Shown: positions 18,108-27,461, numbered from the stretch's first letter. The stretch is DNA of 64,000 nt from Alistipes sp. (GCA_017437045.1 JAFSBY010000026.1:52900-116899), one strand, 5' to 3'. Numbers and translations: made by a program. The notes: generated by a model from the sequence alone, not told the origin.

Positions 18108-18138
18108 TTGTTTTACACCTTAATTTATTATACCTTTG
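18108..18138 (+). promoter_or_regulatory. Promoter of the PAP2-like gene, probably leaderless
   Basis: GTTG (18108-18111), 19-nt spacer, TACCTTTG (18131-18138). The ATG begins at 18143, only 4 nt after the -7 box, so translation would start at or beside the transcript end. Confidence 0.7.
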
Positions 18139-18142
18139 CAGT

Positions 18143-18763
18143 ATGACATCGCAACGTTTCATCACCGCCTTGGCACGTGCCATCTCGTGGGCCATGCACC
18201 CCTTGATCATGCCGCTCTACCTGCTGCTGGTGCTCTTTTCGCAGACCACCTTCTCGCTCTTCAGCCCCTTGGCCAAGTGGTACATGTGCGGCACGGTGGT
18301 GCTGCTGGCAATGGTTGCTCCGACGTTGGTCATTCTCCTGCTTCGATTTGTCGGATGGATCAAAAACCTCGCACTGAGCGAGCGTCGGGAGCGGGTCATC
18401 CCCCTGTTAGTCGGGGCTATCTGCTACCTGATCGCCGCCAGCCTGATCGGTCGCATCGACTCGGCCACCTTCCTGCGCAAACTCCTGGTAGCCGCCGCGC
18501 TGGCCGAGACGCTCTGTGCCCTGATCACCACACGTTGGCAGATTTCGCTCCATGTCACCGCTGCAGGGGTGATGCTCTCCGGTTTTATTGCCATGAATCT
18601 GCTGGGTCTGCCTCAAATGTTTGCCCCCATGTTGATCACCCTCCTCGGGTTAGGAGCCTTGGGCTCGGCACGGCTCTACCTCGGCAAGCACAACCTCGCA
18701 CAAGTGGCTGCAGGAGCCTTATTAGGGCTGTGCGCCGGATTCTTTGCCCTCTTTTTTCTCTGA
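18143..18763 (+). CDS. PAP2-like integral membrane protein with degenerate active site
   Basis: 206 residues with about six membrane helices. The ATG at 18143 is used because it follows the promoter directly. The order of segments resembles PAP2 phosphatases: a basic RRERVIPLL loop, a helix pair around SLHVTAAG where PSGH is expected, and SARLYLGKHNLAQVAAG where SR-x5-H-x3-D is expected. Several catalytic positions deviate (SLHV for PSGH, Gln for the final Asp), so activity is doubtful. Membrane lipid phosphatase ancestry is likely; present function is unclear. Confidence 0.72.
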   Translation: MTSQRFITALARAISWAMHPLIMPLYLLLVLFSQTTFSLFSPLAKWYMCGTVVLLAMVAPTLVILLLRFVGWIKNLALSERRERVIPLLVGAICYLIAASLIGRIDSATFLRKLLVAAALAETLCALITTRWQISLHVTAAGVMLSGFIAMNLLGLPQMFAPMLITLLGLGALGSARLYLGKHNLAQVAAGALLGLCAGFFALFFL

Positions 18764-18775
18764 TCTGTCGTTGTC

Positions 18776-20194
18776 TTAAATCTGTTTACGCAACCGGGCC
18801 ACCGGAATGCCTAACATCTCCCGATATTTAGCCACGGTGCGCCGTGCGATGCAGTAACCACGCTCGTTGAGCAGGTTCATCAGCGTCTCATCGGTCAGCG
18901 GATGGCGTTTATCCTCCTCGTCGATGCAACGCTGCAGGAGGGTCTTGATCTCATACGAGGAGACCTCCTCGCCCGAAGCGGTCTGCATAGCCTCCGAGAA
19001 GAGCGATTTGAGCAGGATGATGCCAAACTGCGTCTGCACATATTTACTATTGACCACGCGCGAAATGGTCGAGACATCCAACCCCGTACGATCGGCTATA
19101 TCCTTCAAGATCATCGGCCGCAGCTTCGACCGATCGCCCGTGCGGAAATACTCCTGCTGATAGTCCAGAATCGTCTGCATGGTCCGCATCAAGGTGTCGT
19201 GGCGTTGTTTGATGGCCGAGATAAACCATTTGGCCGAGTCGATCTTATTCTTGACAAACTGCAACGCCTCACGATCCTCCTCGCGCACCCGACCATTCGG
19301 TTGCACCATGTCGCGCATCATCTCGACATAGCGACGGTTGATCTTCACCTCCGGCACATTGTACGAATTCAGCGCAAGCTGAAAGTGGCCATCCTGGTAG
19401 TCGAGCAGGAAGTCGGGAATAATGTAAGGTGTCGTATTCGTGCCTCCCTCGGCATAGAGGTTGCCGGGTTTGGGCGAGAGACGTTTAATCTCTGAAATGG
19501 CATCGCGGAACTCCTCCTCGCTGACCTGCAGGCGGGCAATCAGCCGCTCGTAGTGCTTCTTGACAAACTCCTCAAAGTGGTTGGTCAGAATCTTCCGAGC
19601 CAAGCGACGCGGGCGAGAATTCATCTGCAACTGGCGGAGCTGCAGCAGCAGGCACTCTTGCAGATTGCGTGCACCGACACCGGCCGGCTCCAACTCGTGG
19701 ATCACAGCCAGCAGTCGCTCTAACTCTTCGGCCGTCGTTTCGATCCCCAGCGTGAAGGCGATATCGTCGGCCACGGATTCCAACTCGCGGCGCAGATAGC
19801 CATCCTCGTCGATGCTGCCCACCAAATAGACCGTCAGCCGCATTTCGCGCTCCGAGAGGTTGCGATAGCCCAACTGTTCGACCAGATACTCCTGCAACGA
19901 GCGGCCCTCGGTCAGATAGACCGGTCGCTGCTTATCGTCGCGCGAATAGTTGTTCATCCGCATCTTGTAGGCGGGCGTATCGTCCTCGCGCAGATACTCC
20001 TCGACCGAGATCTCCTTCGGTTCGTTCTCCTCATCGACCCGCTCGGCCTCCTCCAGGGCGATATTCTCCTCGATCTCCTGCTTGATGCGTTGTTCGAGTT
20101 GCACGGTGGGGAGTTCCAGCAGCTTGATCATCTGGATCTGCTGCGGCGAAAGCGTCTGCTTGAGTGTTAGTATCTGTTTCTGACTCAGTGCCAT
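18776..20194 (-). CDS. rpoN: RNA polymerase sigma-54 factor
   Basis: 472 residues. Region I is Gln/Leu-rich (KQILTLKQTLSPQQIQMIKLL near residues 6-26) and interacts with AAA+ activators. An acidic region II follows, then the core-binding and helix-turn-helix domains, and the RpoN box ARRTVAKYREML close to the C-terminus reads the -24 element. Complete. Downstream of asnS on the same strand but separated from it by a terminator. It implies that bacterial enhancer-binding proteins exist elsewhere in the genome; none is in the window. Confidence 0.97.
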   Translation of the reverse strand: MALSQKQILTLKQTLSPQQIQMIKLLELPTVQLEQRIKQEIEENIALEEAERVDEENEPKEISVEEYLREDDTPAYKMRMNNYSRDDKQRPVYLTEGRSLQEYLVEQLGYRNLSEREMRLTVYLVGSIDEDGYLRRELESVADDIAFTLGIETTAEELERLLAVIHELEPAGVGARNLQECLLLQLRQLQMNSRPRRLARKILTNHFEEFVKKHYERLIARLQVSEEEFRDAISEIKRLSPKPGNLYAEGGTNTTPYIIPDFLLDYQDGHFQLALNSYNVPEVKINRRYVEMMRDMVQPNGRVREEDREALQFVKNKIDSAKWFISAIKQRHDTLMRTMQTILDYQQEYFRTGDRSKLRPMILKDIADRTGLDVSTISRVVNSKYVQTQFGIILLKSLFSEAMQTASGEEVSSYEIKTLLQRCIDEEDKRHPLTDETLMNLLNERGYCIARRTVAKYREMLGIPVARLRKQI

Positions 20195-20202
20195 ATCTTC
20201 TT

Positions 20203-20239
20203 AAAAAACGAACGGGAATATGTCGCAACACTCCCGTTC
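20203..20239 (-). terminator. Terminator of asnS
   Basis: On the minus strand, GAACGGGA/TCCCGTTC stem with a 14-nt loop, followed by GTTTTTT, between asnS and rpoN. Confidence 0.88.
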
Positions 20240-20270
20240 ATTTTCCATCGTTCAATCGATAGGTTGTTAA

Positions 20271-21659
20271 TTAAAACTCTGCGTGTTGCGTGGTACGCGG
20301 GAAGGGAATCACGTCGCGGATGTTGGCCATGCCGGTCACAAACATCAGCAGACGTTCAAAGCCCAGACCGAAGCCCGAGTGCGGAGCCGATCCCCAGCGG
20401 CGCGTATCGAGATACCACCACAGGCTCTTCTCGCTCATACCCAGCTCGGCCACACGTGCAGAAAGCTTGCCATAGTCGGCCTCACGCTCCGATCCGCCGA
20501 TAATCTCGCCGATTTTGGGGAACAATACGTCCATAGCGCGTACCGTCTTGCCATCCTCGTTCTGCTTCATGTAGAAGGCCTTGATATCCTTCGGGTAGTT
20601 GATCAGGATCACCGGCGACTTGAAGTGCTTCTCCACCAGGTAACGCTCGTGCTCGGATTGCAGGTCGCACCCCCACTCCACGGGGAACTCAAACTTCTCG
20701 CCCGAAGCCTTCAGGATCTCGATACCCTCGGTGTACTCCAGACGCTTGAAGTCGTTTTTAACGACAAACTCCAGACGCTCGATAAGCTCCTTGTCCCACA
20801 TCTTGTTCATGAACTCCAGATCCTCGCGGCAGTTGTCCAGCGCGTAGTTGATCAGGTACTTCAGGAACTCCTCGGCCATCTCCATATTGTCCTCCAACTC
20901 ATAGAAGGCTGCCTCCGGCTCGATCATCCAGAACTCGGCCAGGTGGCGCGGCGTATTGGAGTTCTCGGCACGGAACGTAGGACCAAACGTATAGATCTGA
21001 CCCATCGACAGGGCACCTAACTCGCCCTCCAGCTGACCCGACACGGTCAGGTTGCAGGCCTTGCCGAAGAAGTCTTGCGAGAAATCGACCTCGCCCTGCT
21101 CCGTCTTGGGCACATTGTTCAGATCGAGCGTCGTGACCTGGAACATCTCACCGGCGCCCTCGCAGTCCGAGGCCGTAATCAGCGGCGTATGCAGATAATA
21201 GAAGCCCTTCTTGTTGAAGTACTCGTGAATGGCATAGGCCATCGCATGGCGGATGCGCAGCACCGCACCAAAGGTATTCGTACGCGGACGCAGGTAGGCA
21301 ATCTCGCGCAGGAACTCGAGCGAGTGGCCCTTCTTCTGCAGCGGATAGCTTTCGGGATCGGCCGTGCCGTAGATCTCGATCTTCTCGGCCTGCACCTCAA
21401 CACCCTGACCGGCACCGAGCGAAGCGACCAGACGGCCATCGACGCGCAGGCAGGCTCCCGTGGTGATGGGTTTGAGCGTCTCCTCCGAGATCTTCTGCAG
21501 ATCGACAACGACCTGAATATTGCGCATGCACGAACCGTCGTTCAAGGCGATGAATGCTACGTTCTTATTACCGCGCTTGGTGCGCACCCAGCCTTTGACA
21601 ACCACGTCGGTATCAACGGCTTGCGAATTGAGAATTTCAACAATGCGTTGCGTTTTCAT
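20271..21659 (-). CDS. asnS: Asparaginyl-tRNA synthetase
   Basis: 462 residues, class IIb. N-terminal OB-fold anticodon-binding domain ([24 protein letters not shown], near residues 20-44), motif 2 around [21 protein letters not shown], and motif 3 [16 protein letters not shown] at the C-terminus. The catalytic pocket pattern and the ending [15 protein letters not shown] favour AsnRS over AspRS. Own promoter on the minus strand, overlapping that of the divergent LacZ-like gene. Ends at a hairpin terminator. Confidence 0.97.
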   Translation of the reverse strand: MKTQRIVEILNSQAVDTDVVVKGWVRTKRGNKNVAFIALNDGSCMRNIQVVVDLQKISEETLKPITTGACLRVDGRLVASLGAGQGVEVQAEKIEIYGTADPESYPLQKKGHSLEFLREIAYLRPRTNTFGAVLRIRHAMAYAIHEYFNKKGFYYLHTPLITASDCEGAGEMFQVTTLDLNNVPKTEQGEVDFSQDFFGKACNLTVSGQLEGELGALSMGQIYTFGPTFRAENSNTPRHLAEFWMIEPEAAFYELEDNMEMAEEFLKYLINYALDNCREDLEFMNKMWDKELIERLEFVVKNDFKRLEYTEGIEILKASGEKFEFPVEWGCDLQSEHERYLVEKHFKSPVILINYPKDIKAFYMKQNEDGKTVRAMDVLFPKIGEIIGGSEREADYGKLSARVAELGMSEKSLWWYLDTRRWGSAPHSGFGLGFERLLMFVTGMANIRDVIPFPRTTQHAEF

Positions 21660-21694
21660 ATCGTGAAAATATCTTGTTTTTGCATTACAACCTA

Positions 21695-21725
21695 CAAAAG
21701 TAGTTATAATTTGCGATTTGGCAAA
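21695..21725 (-). promoter_or_regulatory. Promoter of asnS
   Basis: On the minus strand TTTG (21722-21725), 19-nt spacer, TACTTTTG (21695-21702). It overlaps the divergent promoter at 21710-21741. Confidence 0.8.
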
Positions 21726-21741
21726 AAAAAAGGTACCTTTG
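21710..21741 (+). promoter_or_regulatory. Promoter of the LacZ-like gene and rlmH
   Basis: TTTG (21710-21713), 20-nt spacer, TACCTTTG (21734-21741), overlapping the asnS promoter, so simultaneous polymerase binding is unlikely. Confidence 0.8.
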
Positions 21742-21770
21742 TAGGCGTATAATTAGCCTTTAGAAAGAAG

Positions 21771-23117
21771 ATGAAACGCTATATATCGTTATTCTTGGGG
21801 GTGCTTTTCACCCTCACCGTCTCGGCCCAACATCCGTGGGAGTTGAGCCCCGATCCGGCTGATTTGCGCGCCGGACGCACCTTCCGAACCGAGATTCTCC
21901 CCTACAATACGCGTCAGGATGCCGAAACGCGCAACCGTGCCGGTGCCGGTTACCACATCGACTTCGCCCCCAAAGCGATGATCGAGCAGGGCGAGATCGG
22001 CATCTACGGCTCGACATACGAGATCCCCTATGCCTGGACCGACGGGTCGATCTATCTCCATTTGGAAAATGTCGGCTCGGCCTACACACTGCTGGTCAAT
22101 GATGAGCCTGTGGCCGAGGTCGAAGATCCGCTCACACCGGCCGATTTCCACCTGACGCCTGTGATGCATCAGGGAGAGAATTCGTTCCGTCTGTTGCTGC
22201 GCCCAAGCCGCACGCCCCAGATCAACCCCTCGCCTGCCATTACCCGCCCGCGCTTTGCCGAAAGCTACCTCTACTACCAGGAGAAGCGTTCGATCCGCGA
22301 CTTCGAGATCGAGTTGGTGCCCGATTCACTCCATCGCAACGGCATCCTCAACATCCGTTTCGTGGCCCAAAACGGCTACAACTACGAGGAGCAGGTCGAG
22401 GCCGGCTACGACATCTACTCGCCCCAGGGCAAACTGCTCGATTTCAACTTCCGCGCCATCCCCATTCCGGGCCGTTCGATCGACACGATCCACTTCGAGC
22501 CCTTCATCTATCATGTCTATGAGAATTGCTGGAAGGCCGAGCAGAAACGGCTGCCGCCCGTCTATCGGGTGATGCTCTACATGCGTCGCAACGGCACCTA
22601 CAAGGAGTATCTGCCCCTGCGCATCGGATTCGGCCGTACGGAGCTGATCAACGGGCGCATCGTCCGCTTTGATGAAGAGCTTCAGCTCGTCAAGCAGGCC
22701 TACAACGCGGCCGTCGATGCCAAGACAACCCTTGCCGAAATCAAACTCCTCAAGGCCAAGGGGATCAACACACTCTGTCCGAGCTATCCGCAACCGGCCT
22801 GGTTCTACGATCTCTGTACCCAGCAGGGCATGTACGTCATCGACTGTGCTGCCATCGACGCCCCCGAGCATCGCTCGGACCGCAAGGTCGGCGGCACCCC
22901 CTCGAACGACCCCACACTCTGTGCCGAGTACATCGAGCGCGTGAAGGCTATGTATTACCGTTCGCGCAACTTCCCGTGTGTGATTGCCTACGCACTGGGA
23001 AATCCGTCGGGCAACGGCTACAACATGTACAAGGCCTACGAATGGCTCAAGGGTGTTGAGAAGTATCGTCCGGTGCTCTACGAGGATGCCGCCGGCGAAT
23101 GGAACACGGATCTTTAA
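21771..23117 (+). CDS. LacZ-like glycoside hydrolase family 2 pseudoenzyme
   Basis: 448-residue secreted protein with a signal peptide (cleavage near residues 19-20). It follows the LacZ layout: an N-terminal sugar-binding jelly roll beginning HPWELSP...LPYNTRQDA, an immunoglobulin-like linker, then the first half of the TIM barrel. Where GH2 enzymes have the acid/base Glu in WSLGNESG, this protein reads YALGNPSGNG, so Glu is replaced by Pro. The protein ends shortly after, before the strand that bears the nucleophile. Both catalytic Glu are therefore missing. The ORF is intact and 14 bp upstream of rlmH, so it appears maintained, perhaps as a glycan-binding protein. Confidence 0.85.
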   Translation: MKRYISLFLGVLFTLTVSAQHPWELSPDPADLRAGRTFRTEILPYNTRQDAETRNRAGAGYHIDFAPKAMIEQGEIGIYGSTYEIPYAWTDGSIYLHLENVGSAYTLLVNDEPVAEVEDPLTPADFHLTPVMHQGENSFRLLLRPSRTPQINPSPAITRPRFAESYLYYQEKRSIRDFEIELVPDSLHRNGILNIRFVAQNGYNYEEQVEAGYDIYSPQGKLLDFNFRAIPIPGRSIDTIHFEPFIYHVYENCWKAEQKRLPPVYRVMLYMRRNGTYKEYLPLRIGFGRTELINGRIVRFDEELQLVKQAYNAAVDAKTTLAEIKLLKAKGINTLCPSYPQPAWFYDLCTQQGMYVIDCAAIDAPEHRSDRKVGGTPSNDPTLCAEYIERVKAMYYRSRNFPCVIAYALGNPSGNGYNMYKAYEWLKGVEKYRPVLYEDAAGEWNTDL

Positions 23118-23131
23118 TGCGGTGAGAGGCT

Positions 23132-23605
23132 ATGCAGATTGAACTGATCGTGGTAGGCAAAACCGACTCGAAAGAGGTCGCGGCATTGGTGGAGATGTAT
23201 GCCAAGCGCATCAACCACTATTGCCGTTTCGCCATCACCACCCTGCCCGACATCCGCAACACCAAAAACCTCTCGGCACGCCAGCAGAACAAGAGCGAGG
23301 GGGAGCGAATCCTGGCCCTGCTGACCGACAGCGACTACGTCGTCCTGCTCGACGAGCGTGGCACGGAGTTCCGTTCGATGGAGTTTGCATCGTGGATCGA
23401 GAAACGCCTATCGAGCGGTCTGAAGCGGCTGGTCTTTGTCATCGGAGGTCCCTACGGATTCTCCGAAGAGGTCTATGGCCGCGCCAACCAGAAGATCTCG
23501 CTCTCGCGGATGACCTTCTCGCACCAGATCGTGCGAGCCATCTTCACCGAGCAGATCTACCGCGCCTTTACCATTCTGAATAACGAACCCTACCACCACG
23601 AGTAA
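23132..23605 (+). CDS. rlmH: 23S rRNA (pseudouridine1915-N3)-methyltransferase RlmH
   Basis: 157-residue SPOUT-class methyltransferase that modifies pseudouridine 1915 in helix 69 of 23S rRNA using SAM. Visible features: LDERGTEFRSMEFA, the SAM-binding knot FVIGGPYGF, and the C-terminal LSRMTFSHQIVRAIFTEQIYRAF and NEPYHHE tail characteristic of RlmH. Full length. Sits between the LacZ-like gene (14 bp) and a LuxR-type regulator (4 bp) in an apparent operon of unrelated functions. Confidence 0.97.
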   Translation: MQIELIVVGKTDSKEVAALVEMYAKRINHYCRFAITTLPDIRNTKNLSARQQNKSEGERILALLTDSDYVVLLDERGTEFRSMEFASWIEKRLSSGLKRLVFVIGGPYGFSEEVYGRANQKISLSRMTFSHQIVRAIFTEQIYRAFTILNNEPYHHE

Positions 23606-23609
23606 CCCC

Positions 23610-24191
23610 ATGATGCCCCGTCCCGCCATAGCCATTCTTACGCCCAACATCCTGACCGGTGTCGGGCTGAAGGCGATTTTGGAGCGGGTGATTCCGATGG
23701 CCGAGGTCGAACTCTTTGCCGATGCCAACACACTGAAGGAGGCCCAGCCCGAGCGATTTTTCCACTTTTTCATCTCGGTGCAGCTCTTTCGTCAGCACCG
23801 CGAGTTCTTCCAAGAGCGCATCCGACGCGTCATTTTGCTCTCGAGTGGGGAGCACGATACCGAGCCGGGCATGCACCTGCTGAACATCTGCCAAAGCGAG
23901 GAGCGACTGATTCACGACCTGCTGCTGATGCACCGGGGAGCCCATCCCAACTATGGGCAAGTGGCTCATACGTCGCAACGCACCGCAACGCTCACCGAAC
24001 GAGAGGCCGACGTACTGCGCGCCTTGGCACGTGGAGCGATCAATAAGGAGATCGCCGAGGAGTTGGGCATCGGGCTGACAACCGTCATCACCCACCGACG
24101 CAACATCATGGAGAAGTTGCAACTGCGATCGGTGGCCGAGCTGATGCTCTACGCCATCCGCGAGGGGTATGTCGATACAGAAATACGATAA
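23610..24191 (+). CDS. LuxR/NarL-type regulator with a degenerate receiver
   Basis: 193 residues. The C-terminal about 65 residues are a clear LuxR helix-turn-helix (LTEREADVLRALARGAINKEIAEELGI and VITHRRNIMEKL). The N-terminal 120 residues have the secondary-structure pattern of a response-regulator receiver, but the expected phospho-acceptor Asp strand reads FFHFFISVQLF, with no Asp. Control by phosphorylation is therefore unlikely. It lies 84 bp upstream of a TonB-dependent receptor, which is a plausible target. No histidine kinase is adjacent. Confidence 0.88.
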   Translation: MMPRPAIAILTPNILTGVGLKAILERVIPMAEVELFADANTLKEAQPERFFHFFISVQLFRQHREFFQERIRRVILLSSGEHDTEPGMHLLNICQSEERLIHDLLLMHRGAHPNYGQVAHTSQRTATLTEREADVLRALARGAINKEIAEELGIGLTTVITHRRNIMEKLQLRSVAELMLYAIREGYVDTEIR

Positions 24192-24211
24192 CAATATCCT
24201 CATAAATAAGG

Positions 24212-24243
24212 ATTGAAAGAACCGAAATAAAGCCGTTTCTTTG
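24212..24243 (+). promoter_or_regulatory. Weak promoter of the TonB receptor gene
   Basis: ATTG (24212-24215), 20-nt spacer, TTTCTTTG (24236-24243), which deviates from TAnnTTTG at the second base. A weak box would fit a gene needing an activator. Confidence 0.4.
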
Positions 24244-24275
24244 CCACCGTAAAAAACTATCAATAAGAGAACAGC

Positions 24276-26561
24276 ATGAAGCAAACTTACATCAAACTGA
24301 TCTTGTCAGCTTGGGCCCTTCTGACGGTGGCAGGGGCAATGGCTGCGCATCATCCGACCGAGGAGCACATCGAGGAGCTGGCCGACACGATCATTCAGGT
24401 CGATGGCGTGCAGGTTTCGGCCGTCAAGCAGGGCATGTTGCTGCGCTCCGAGCCGGTGGCAGCCTCCATCCTGGACAGCCGCACCTCGGCACGTCGGCAG
24501 GTTGCCGCGCTGAAGGATCTGACGACGCTCGTACCCAACCTTCACATCCCCGACTATGGATCGCGCATGACCTCGTCGATCTATGTACGCGGTCTGGGTG
24601 CCCGCATCGACCAACCGGCCATCGGCATGAATGTCGATAATGTGCCGGTGATGAACAAAAACAATTTCGACACGGAGCTGGCCGACATTGCCCGCATCGA
24701 GGTGTTGCGTGGGCCGCAATCGACCCTCTACGGACGCAACACGATGGGCGGCGTAGTCAATGTTTACACCCTCTCGCCCTTCGATTATCAGGGGATGCGC
24801 CTTGTGGGCGAATATAGCAGTGGCAACAGCTATCGCCTGCGCACGTCGCTCTACGAAAAACTGAGTGATAAGTGGGCCTTCTCGCTGTCGGCCTACACGA
24901 CCCAGAGTGATGGTTTCTTCGAGAATGGCTACACCCACAAGAAGTGTGATTGGGAGGAGCAGTACGGAGGCCGTTGGAAGACCCAATATCGCAACGGCAA
25001 AGGGTTGCGCATCGAAAACACCTTCTCGGCCGGTCAATCCGAGCAGGGAGGCTATCCCTATCGCTTCGTGGGAGGTCGTTTCGAGAGTGAGCAGATTCCG
25101 GCCGGCGTGATCAGCTACAACGATCCGTGTGGTTATGAGCGACTCTCGATCAACGACGGTCTGACGCTGCAATACGAGCAGGAGCGTTACTCGCTGACCT
25201 CGATCACCTCCTATCAATTCTCCGACGACGACATGCGGATGGACAACGATTTCCTGCCGCTCGACTATTTCACCCTGCAACAAAAGATCCGCGAGCAGGT
25301 CCTCACCGAGGACATCGTCTTCCGTTCGCGCGGGGAGCGTCGCTACAACTACCTCTTCGGTCTGTATGGGTTCTATCGCTACGCCAATATCTCGGCACCG
25401 GTGAATTTCAAGATCGACGGCATCAACCAGCTGATCTTCGCCGCTGCCAACCAGGCTACGCAGGGTCGCGTGCAACTCTCCGCCTTGGAGGATATGTTGC
25501 TCGGCTCGGATTTCGATAACCCGAACTACGGCGGAGCCCTCTACCACGAGTCGAGCCTGCGCTTGGGCAAATTTGAACTGAAGGCCGGCCTGCGCTTTGA
25601 GCACGAATACACGCGCCTCGACTACCACAGCTATGGTGCCTTGAAATACAAGGCCCGCATCTCGATGCCCCAGATGCCCTTCCCCATCGAGCAGGAGAGC
25701 GAAACGGCGATCGACGAAAGTGGCTCCTATCGCCACAACTACTCGGAGTGGCTACCCAAATTCGCGCTCATCTACCGCTTTGACGAGCAACGCAACCTCT
25801 ACGCCTCGATCTCGCGCGGATTCAAGGCGGGCGGATTCAACACGCAGCTCTTCTCCGATCTGCTGAAGGAGAAGTTGCAGGCCAAAGCCCAAGGCAACGA
25901 ATACACGATGGGGGACATCGTCTCCTACAAACCCGAATACAGCTGGAACTACGAGATCGGCGGCCACTTCGCGTGTGCCGAAGGGGTGATCCGTGGCGAT
26001 ATGGCCCTCTTCTGGATCGACTGCGAAGATCAGCAGATGACCATCATGCCCGACGAGAACTCCACCGGTCGCATGATGACCAATGCCGGTCGCACGCGCT
26101 CGATCGGTGGTGAGGCGGCCCTGCAGATTCGTCCGACGGAGCAGTTGGCCCTCGACCTAGCCTATGGCTACACCGAGGCTACCTTCCGCAACTACACGAG
26201 CGGCGGCGTCGATTACCGCGACAACTATGTCCCCTACGTGCCCCGGCACACCCTCTCGGCCGGCATCACCTGGACCCTTCCGACGGGTGTACGGTGGTTG
26301 GGCGATCTGGTGCTCTATGGTGGTTTGAGCAACACGGGCAAGATCTACTGGACCGAGGCCAACGACCAAAAACAGGGAGCCTACACGCTCTTCAACGCCT
26401 CGGTGCGTCTGGAGCATGCGCGCTATACGCTCGATCTGTGGGGGCGCAACATCGGCGACAAGAGCTACGATCTGTTCTATTTCGAGTCGATCGGCGATCG
26501 GTTCGTGCAGAGCGGCCGTCCGCAGATGTTCGGTGTAACATTGAGTATCAATATCTTATAA
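24276..26561 (+). CDS. TonB-dependent outer-membrane receptor
   Basis: 761 residues. Signal peptide of about 23 residues, then a TonB-box-like region (ADTIIQVDGVQVSA), a plug domain with the conserved RIEVLRGPQSTLYGRNTMGGVVNV (near residues 145-168) and a 22-strand-type barrel ending in a beta strand of alternating hydrophobics. There is no N-terminal carboxypeptidase-like domain and no SusD partner, so it resembles siderophore, vitamin or haem receptors rather than SusC. The substrate is not evident. Follows the LuxR-like regulator and precedes nadC by 24 bp. Confidence 0.93.
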   Translation: MKQTYIKLILSAWALLTVAGAMAAHHPTEEHIEELADTIIQVDGVQVSAVKQGMLLRSEPVAASILDSRTSARRQVAALKDLTTLVPNLHIPDYGSRMTSSIYVRGLGARIDQPAIGMNVDNVPVMNKNNFDTELADIARIEVLRGPQSTLYGRNTMGGVVNVYTLSPFDYQGMRLVGEYSSGNSYRLRTSLYEKLSDKWAFSLSAYTTQSDGFFENGYTHKKCDWEEQYGGRWKTQYRNGKGLRIENTFSAGQSEQGGYPYRFVGGRFESEQIPAGVISYNDPCGYERLSINDGLTLQYEQERYSLTSITSYQFSDDDMRMDNDFLPLDYFTLQQKIREQVLTEDIVFRSRGERRYNYLFGLYGFYRYANISAPVNFKIDGINQLIFAAANQATQGRVQLSALEDMLLGSDFDNPNYGGALYHESSLRLGKFELKAGLRFEHEYTRLDYHSYGALKYKARISMPQMPFPIEQESETAIDESGSYRHNYSEWLPKFALIYRFDEQRNLYASISRGFKAGGFNTQLFSDLLKEKLQAKAQGNEYTMGDIVSYKPEYSWNYEIGGHFACAEGVIRGDMALFWIDCEDQQMTIMPDENSTGRMMTNAGRTRSIGGEAALQIRPTEQLALDLAYGYTEATFRNYTSGGVDYRDNYVPYVPRHTLSAGITWTLPTGVRWLGDLVLYGGLSNTGKIYWTEANDQKQGAYTLFNASVRLEHARYTLDLWGRNIGDKSYDLFYFESIGDRFVQSGRPQMFGVTLSINIL

Positions 26562-26585
26562 AGAAACTTTTATATTTTAACAGCT

Positions 26586-27440
26586 ATGAAAGCAGAATAC
26601 AAACCGTTTGTCGATGAGTTGATCGAACTGGCAATCAAAGAGGATTTAGGCGATGGCGACCACACGTCGCTCTGTTGCATTCCGGCCGAGGAGCAGGGCC
26701 GCATGCGTCTGTTGTGTAAGCAGGAGGGCGTGATCGCCGGCATCGAGATTGCCGAGATCGTGCTGCACCGTCTCGATCCGGAGATGCAATTCGAGCAGTT
26801 GCTCGAGGATGGCACGCGGGTCAAGCCGGGCGACGTTGCCTTCTACGTCTCGGGACGTCTGCGTTCGTTGCTGCAGGCCGAGCGCATCTTGCTCAACATC
26901 ATGCAGCGCATGAGCGGTGTAGCCACCCAGACGGCCTTCTACGTCAAGCACCTCGAGGGGTTGCACACCAAAGTACTCGACACGCGCAAGACCACGCCGG
27001 GCATGCGCGTATTGGATAAGATGGCCGTCAAGATCGGTGGTGGCGAGAACCACCGCATGGGTCTCTTTGACATGATTCTGCTCAAGGACAACCACATCGA
27101 CTTCGCCGGAGGCATCCGTCAGGCCGTGGAGGGGGCAAAAAAATACTTAGCCGAGCGCGGAAAAAACATTCCGATCGAGTGTGAGGTACGCTCTTTGGAG
27201 GATATCGACGAGGTATTTGCAGCCGGAGGTGTCGATCGTATCATGTTCGACAACTTCACCCCCGAGATGACCCGTCAGGCGGTCGAGAAGGTGGCCGGAC
27301 GATGCCAGACCGAGTCGAGTGGCGGCATCACGTTGGAGACGATGCGCGACTATGCCGCATGTGGCGTCGATTTCATCTCGGTAGGGGCTCTGACCCACCA
27401 GATTCGTTCGCTCGACATGTCGCTTAAGGCCTGCGAATAA
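26586..27440 (+). CDS. nadC: Nicotinate-nucleotide pyrophosphorylase (carboxylating)
   Basis: Quinolinate phosphoribosyltransferase, 284 residues, making NaMN from quinolinate and PRPP in de novo NAD synthesis. Family signatures: DTRKTTPGMRVLDKMAVKIGG with the PRPP and quinolinate-binding Arg and Lys, GENHRMGLFDMILLKDNH, and ECEVRSLED with catalytic acids. Normal length. nadA and nadB are not in the window. Part of a same-strand run with the TonB receptor and the DUF2156-GNAT gene (gaps of 24 and 21 bp). Confidence 0.97.
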   Translation: MKAEYKPFVDELIELAIKEDLGDGDHTSLCCIPAEEQGRMRLLCKQEGVIAGIEIAEIVLHRLDPEMQFEQLLEDGTRVKPGDVAFYVSGRLRSLLQAERILLNIMQRMSGVATQTAFYVKHLEGLHTKVLDTRKTTPGMRVLDKMAVKIGGGENHRMGLFDMILLKDNHIDFAGGIRQAVEGAKKYLAERGKNIPIECEVRSLEDIDEVFAAGGVDRIMFDNFTPEMTRQAVEKVAGRCQTESSGGITLETMRDYAACGVDFISVGALTHQIRSLDMSLKACE

Positions 27441-27461
27441 CCATACAAAGAGATAACACAG

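Noticed and set aside
21771-23117. Active beta-galactosidase annotation
   Set aside because: The acid/base Glu is replaced by Pro and the nucleophile region is missing.
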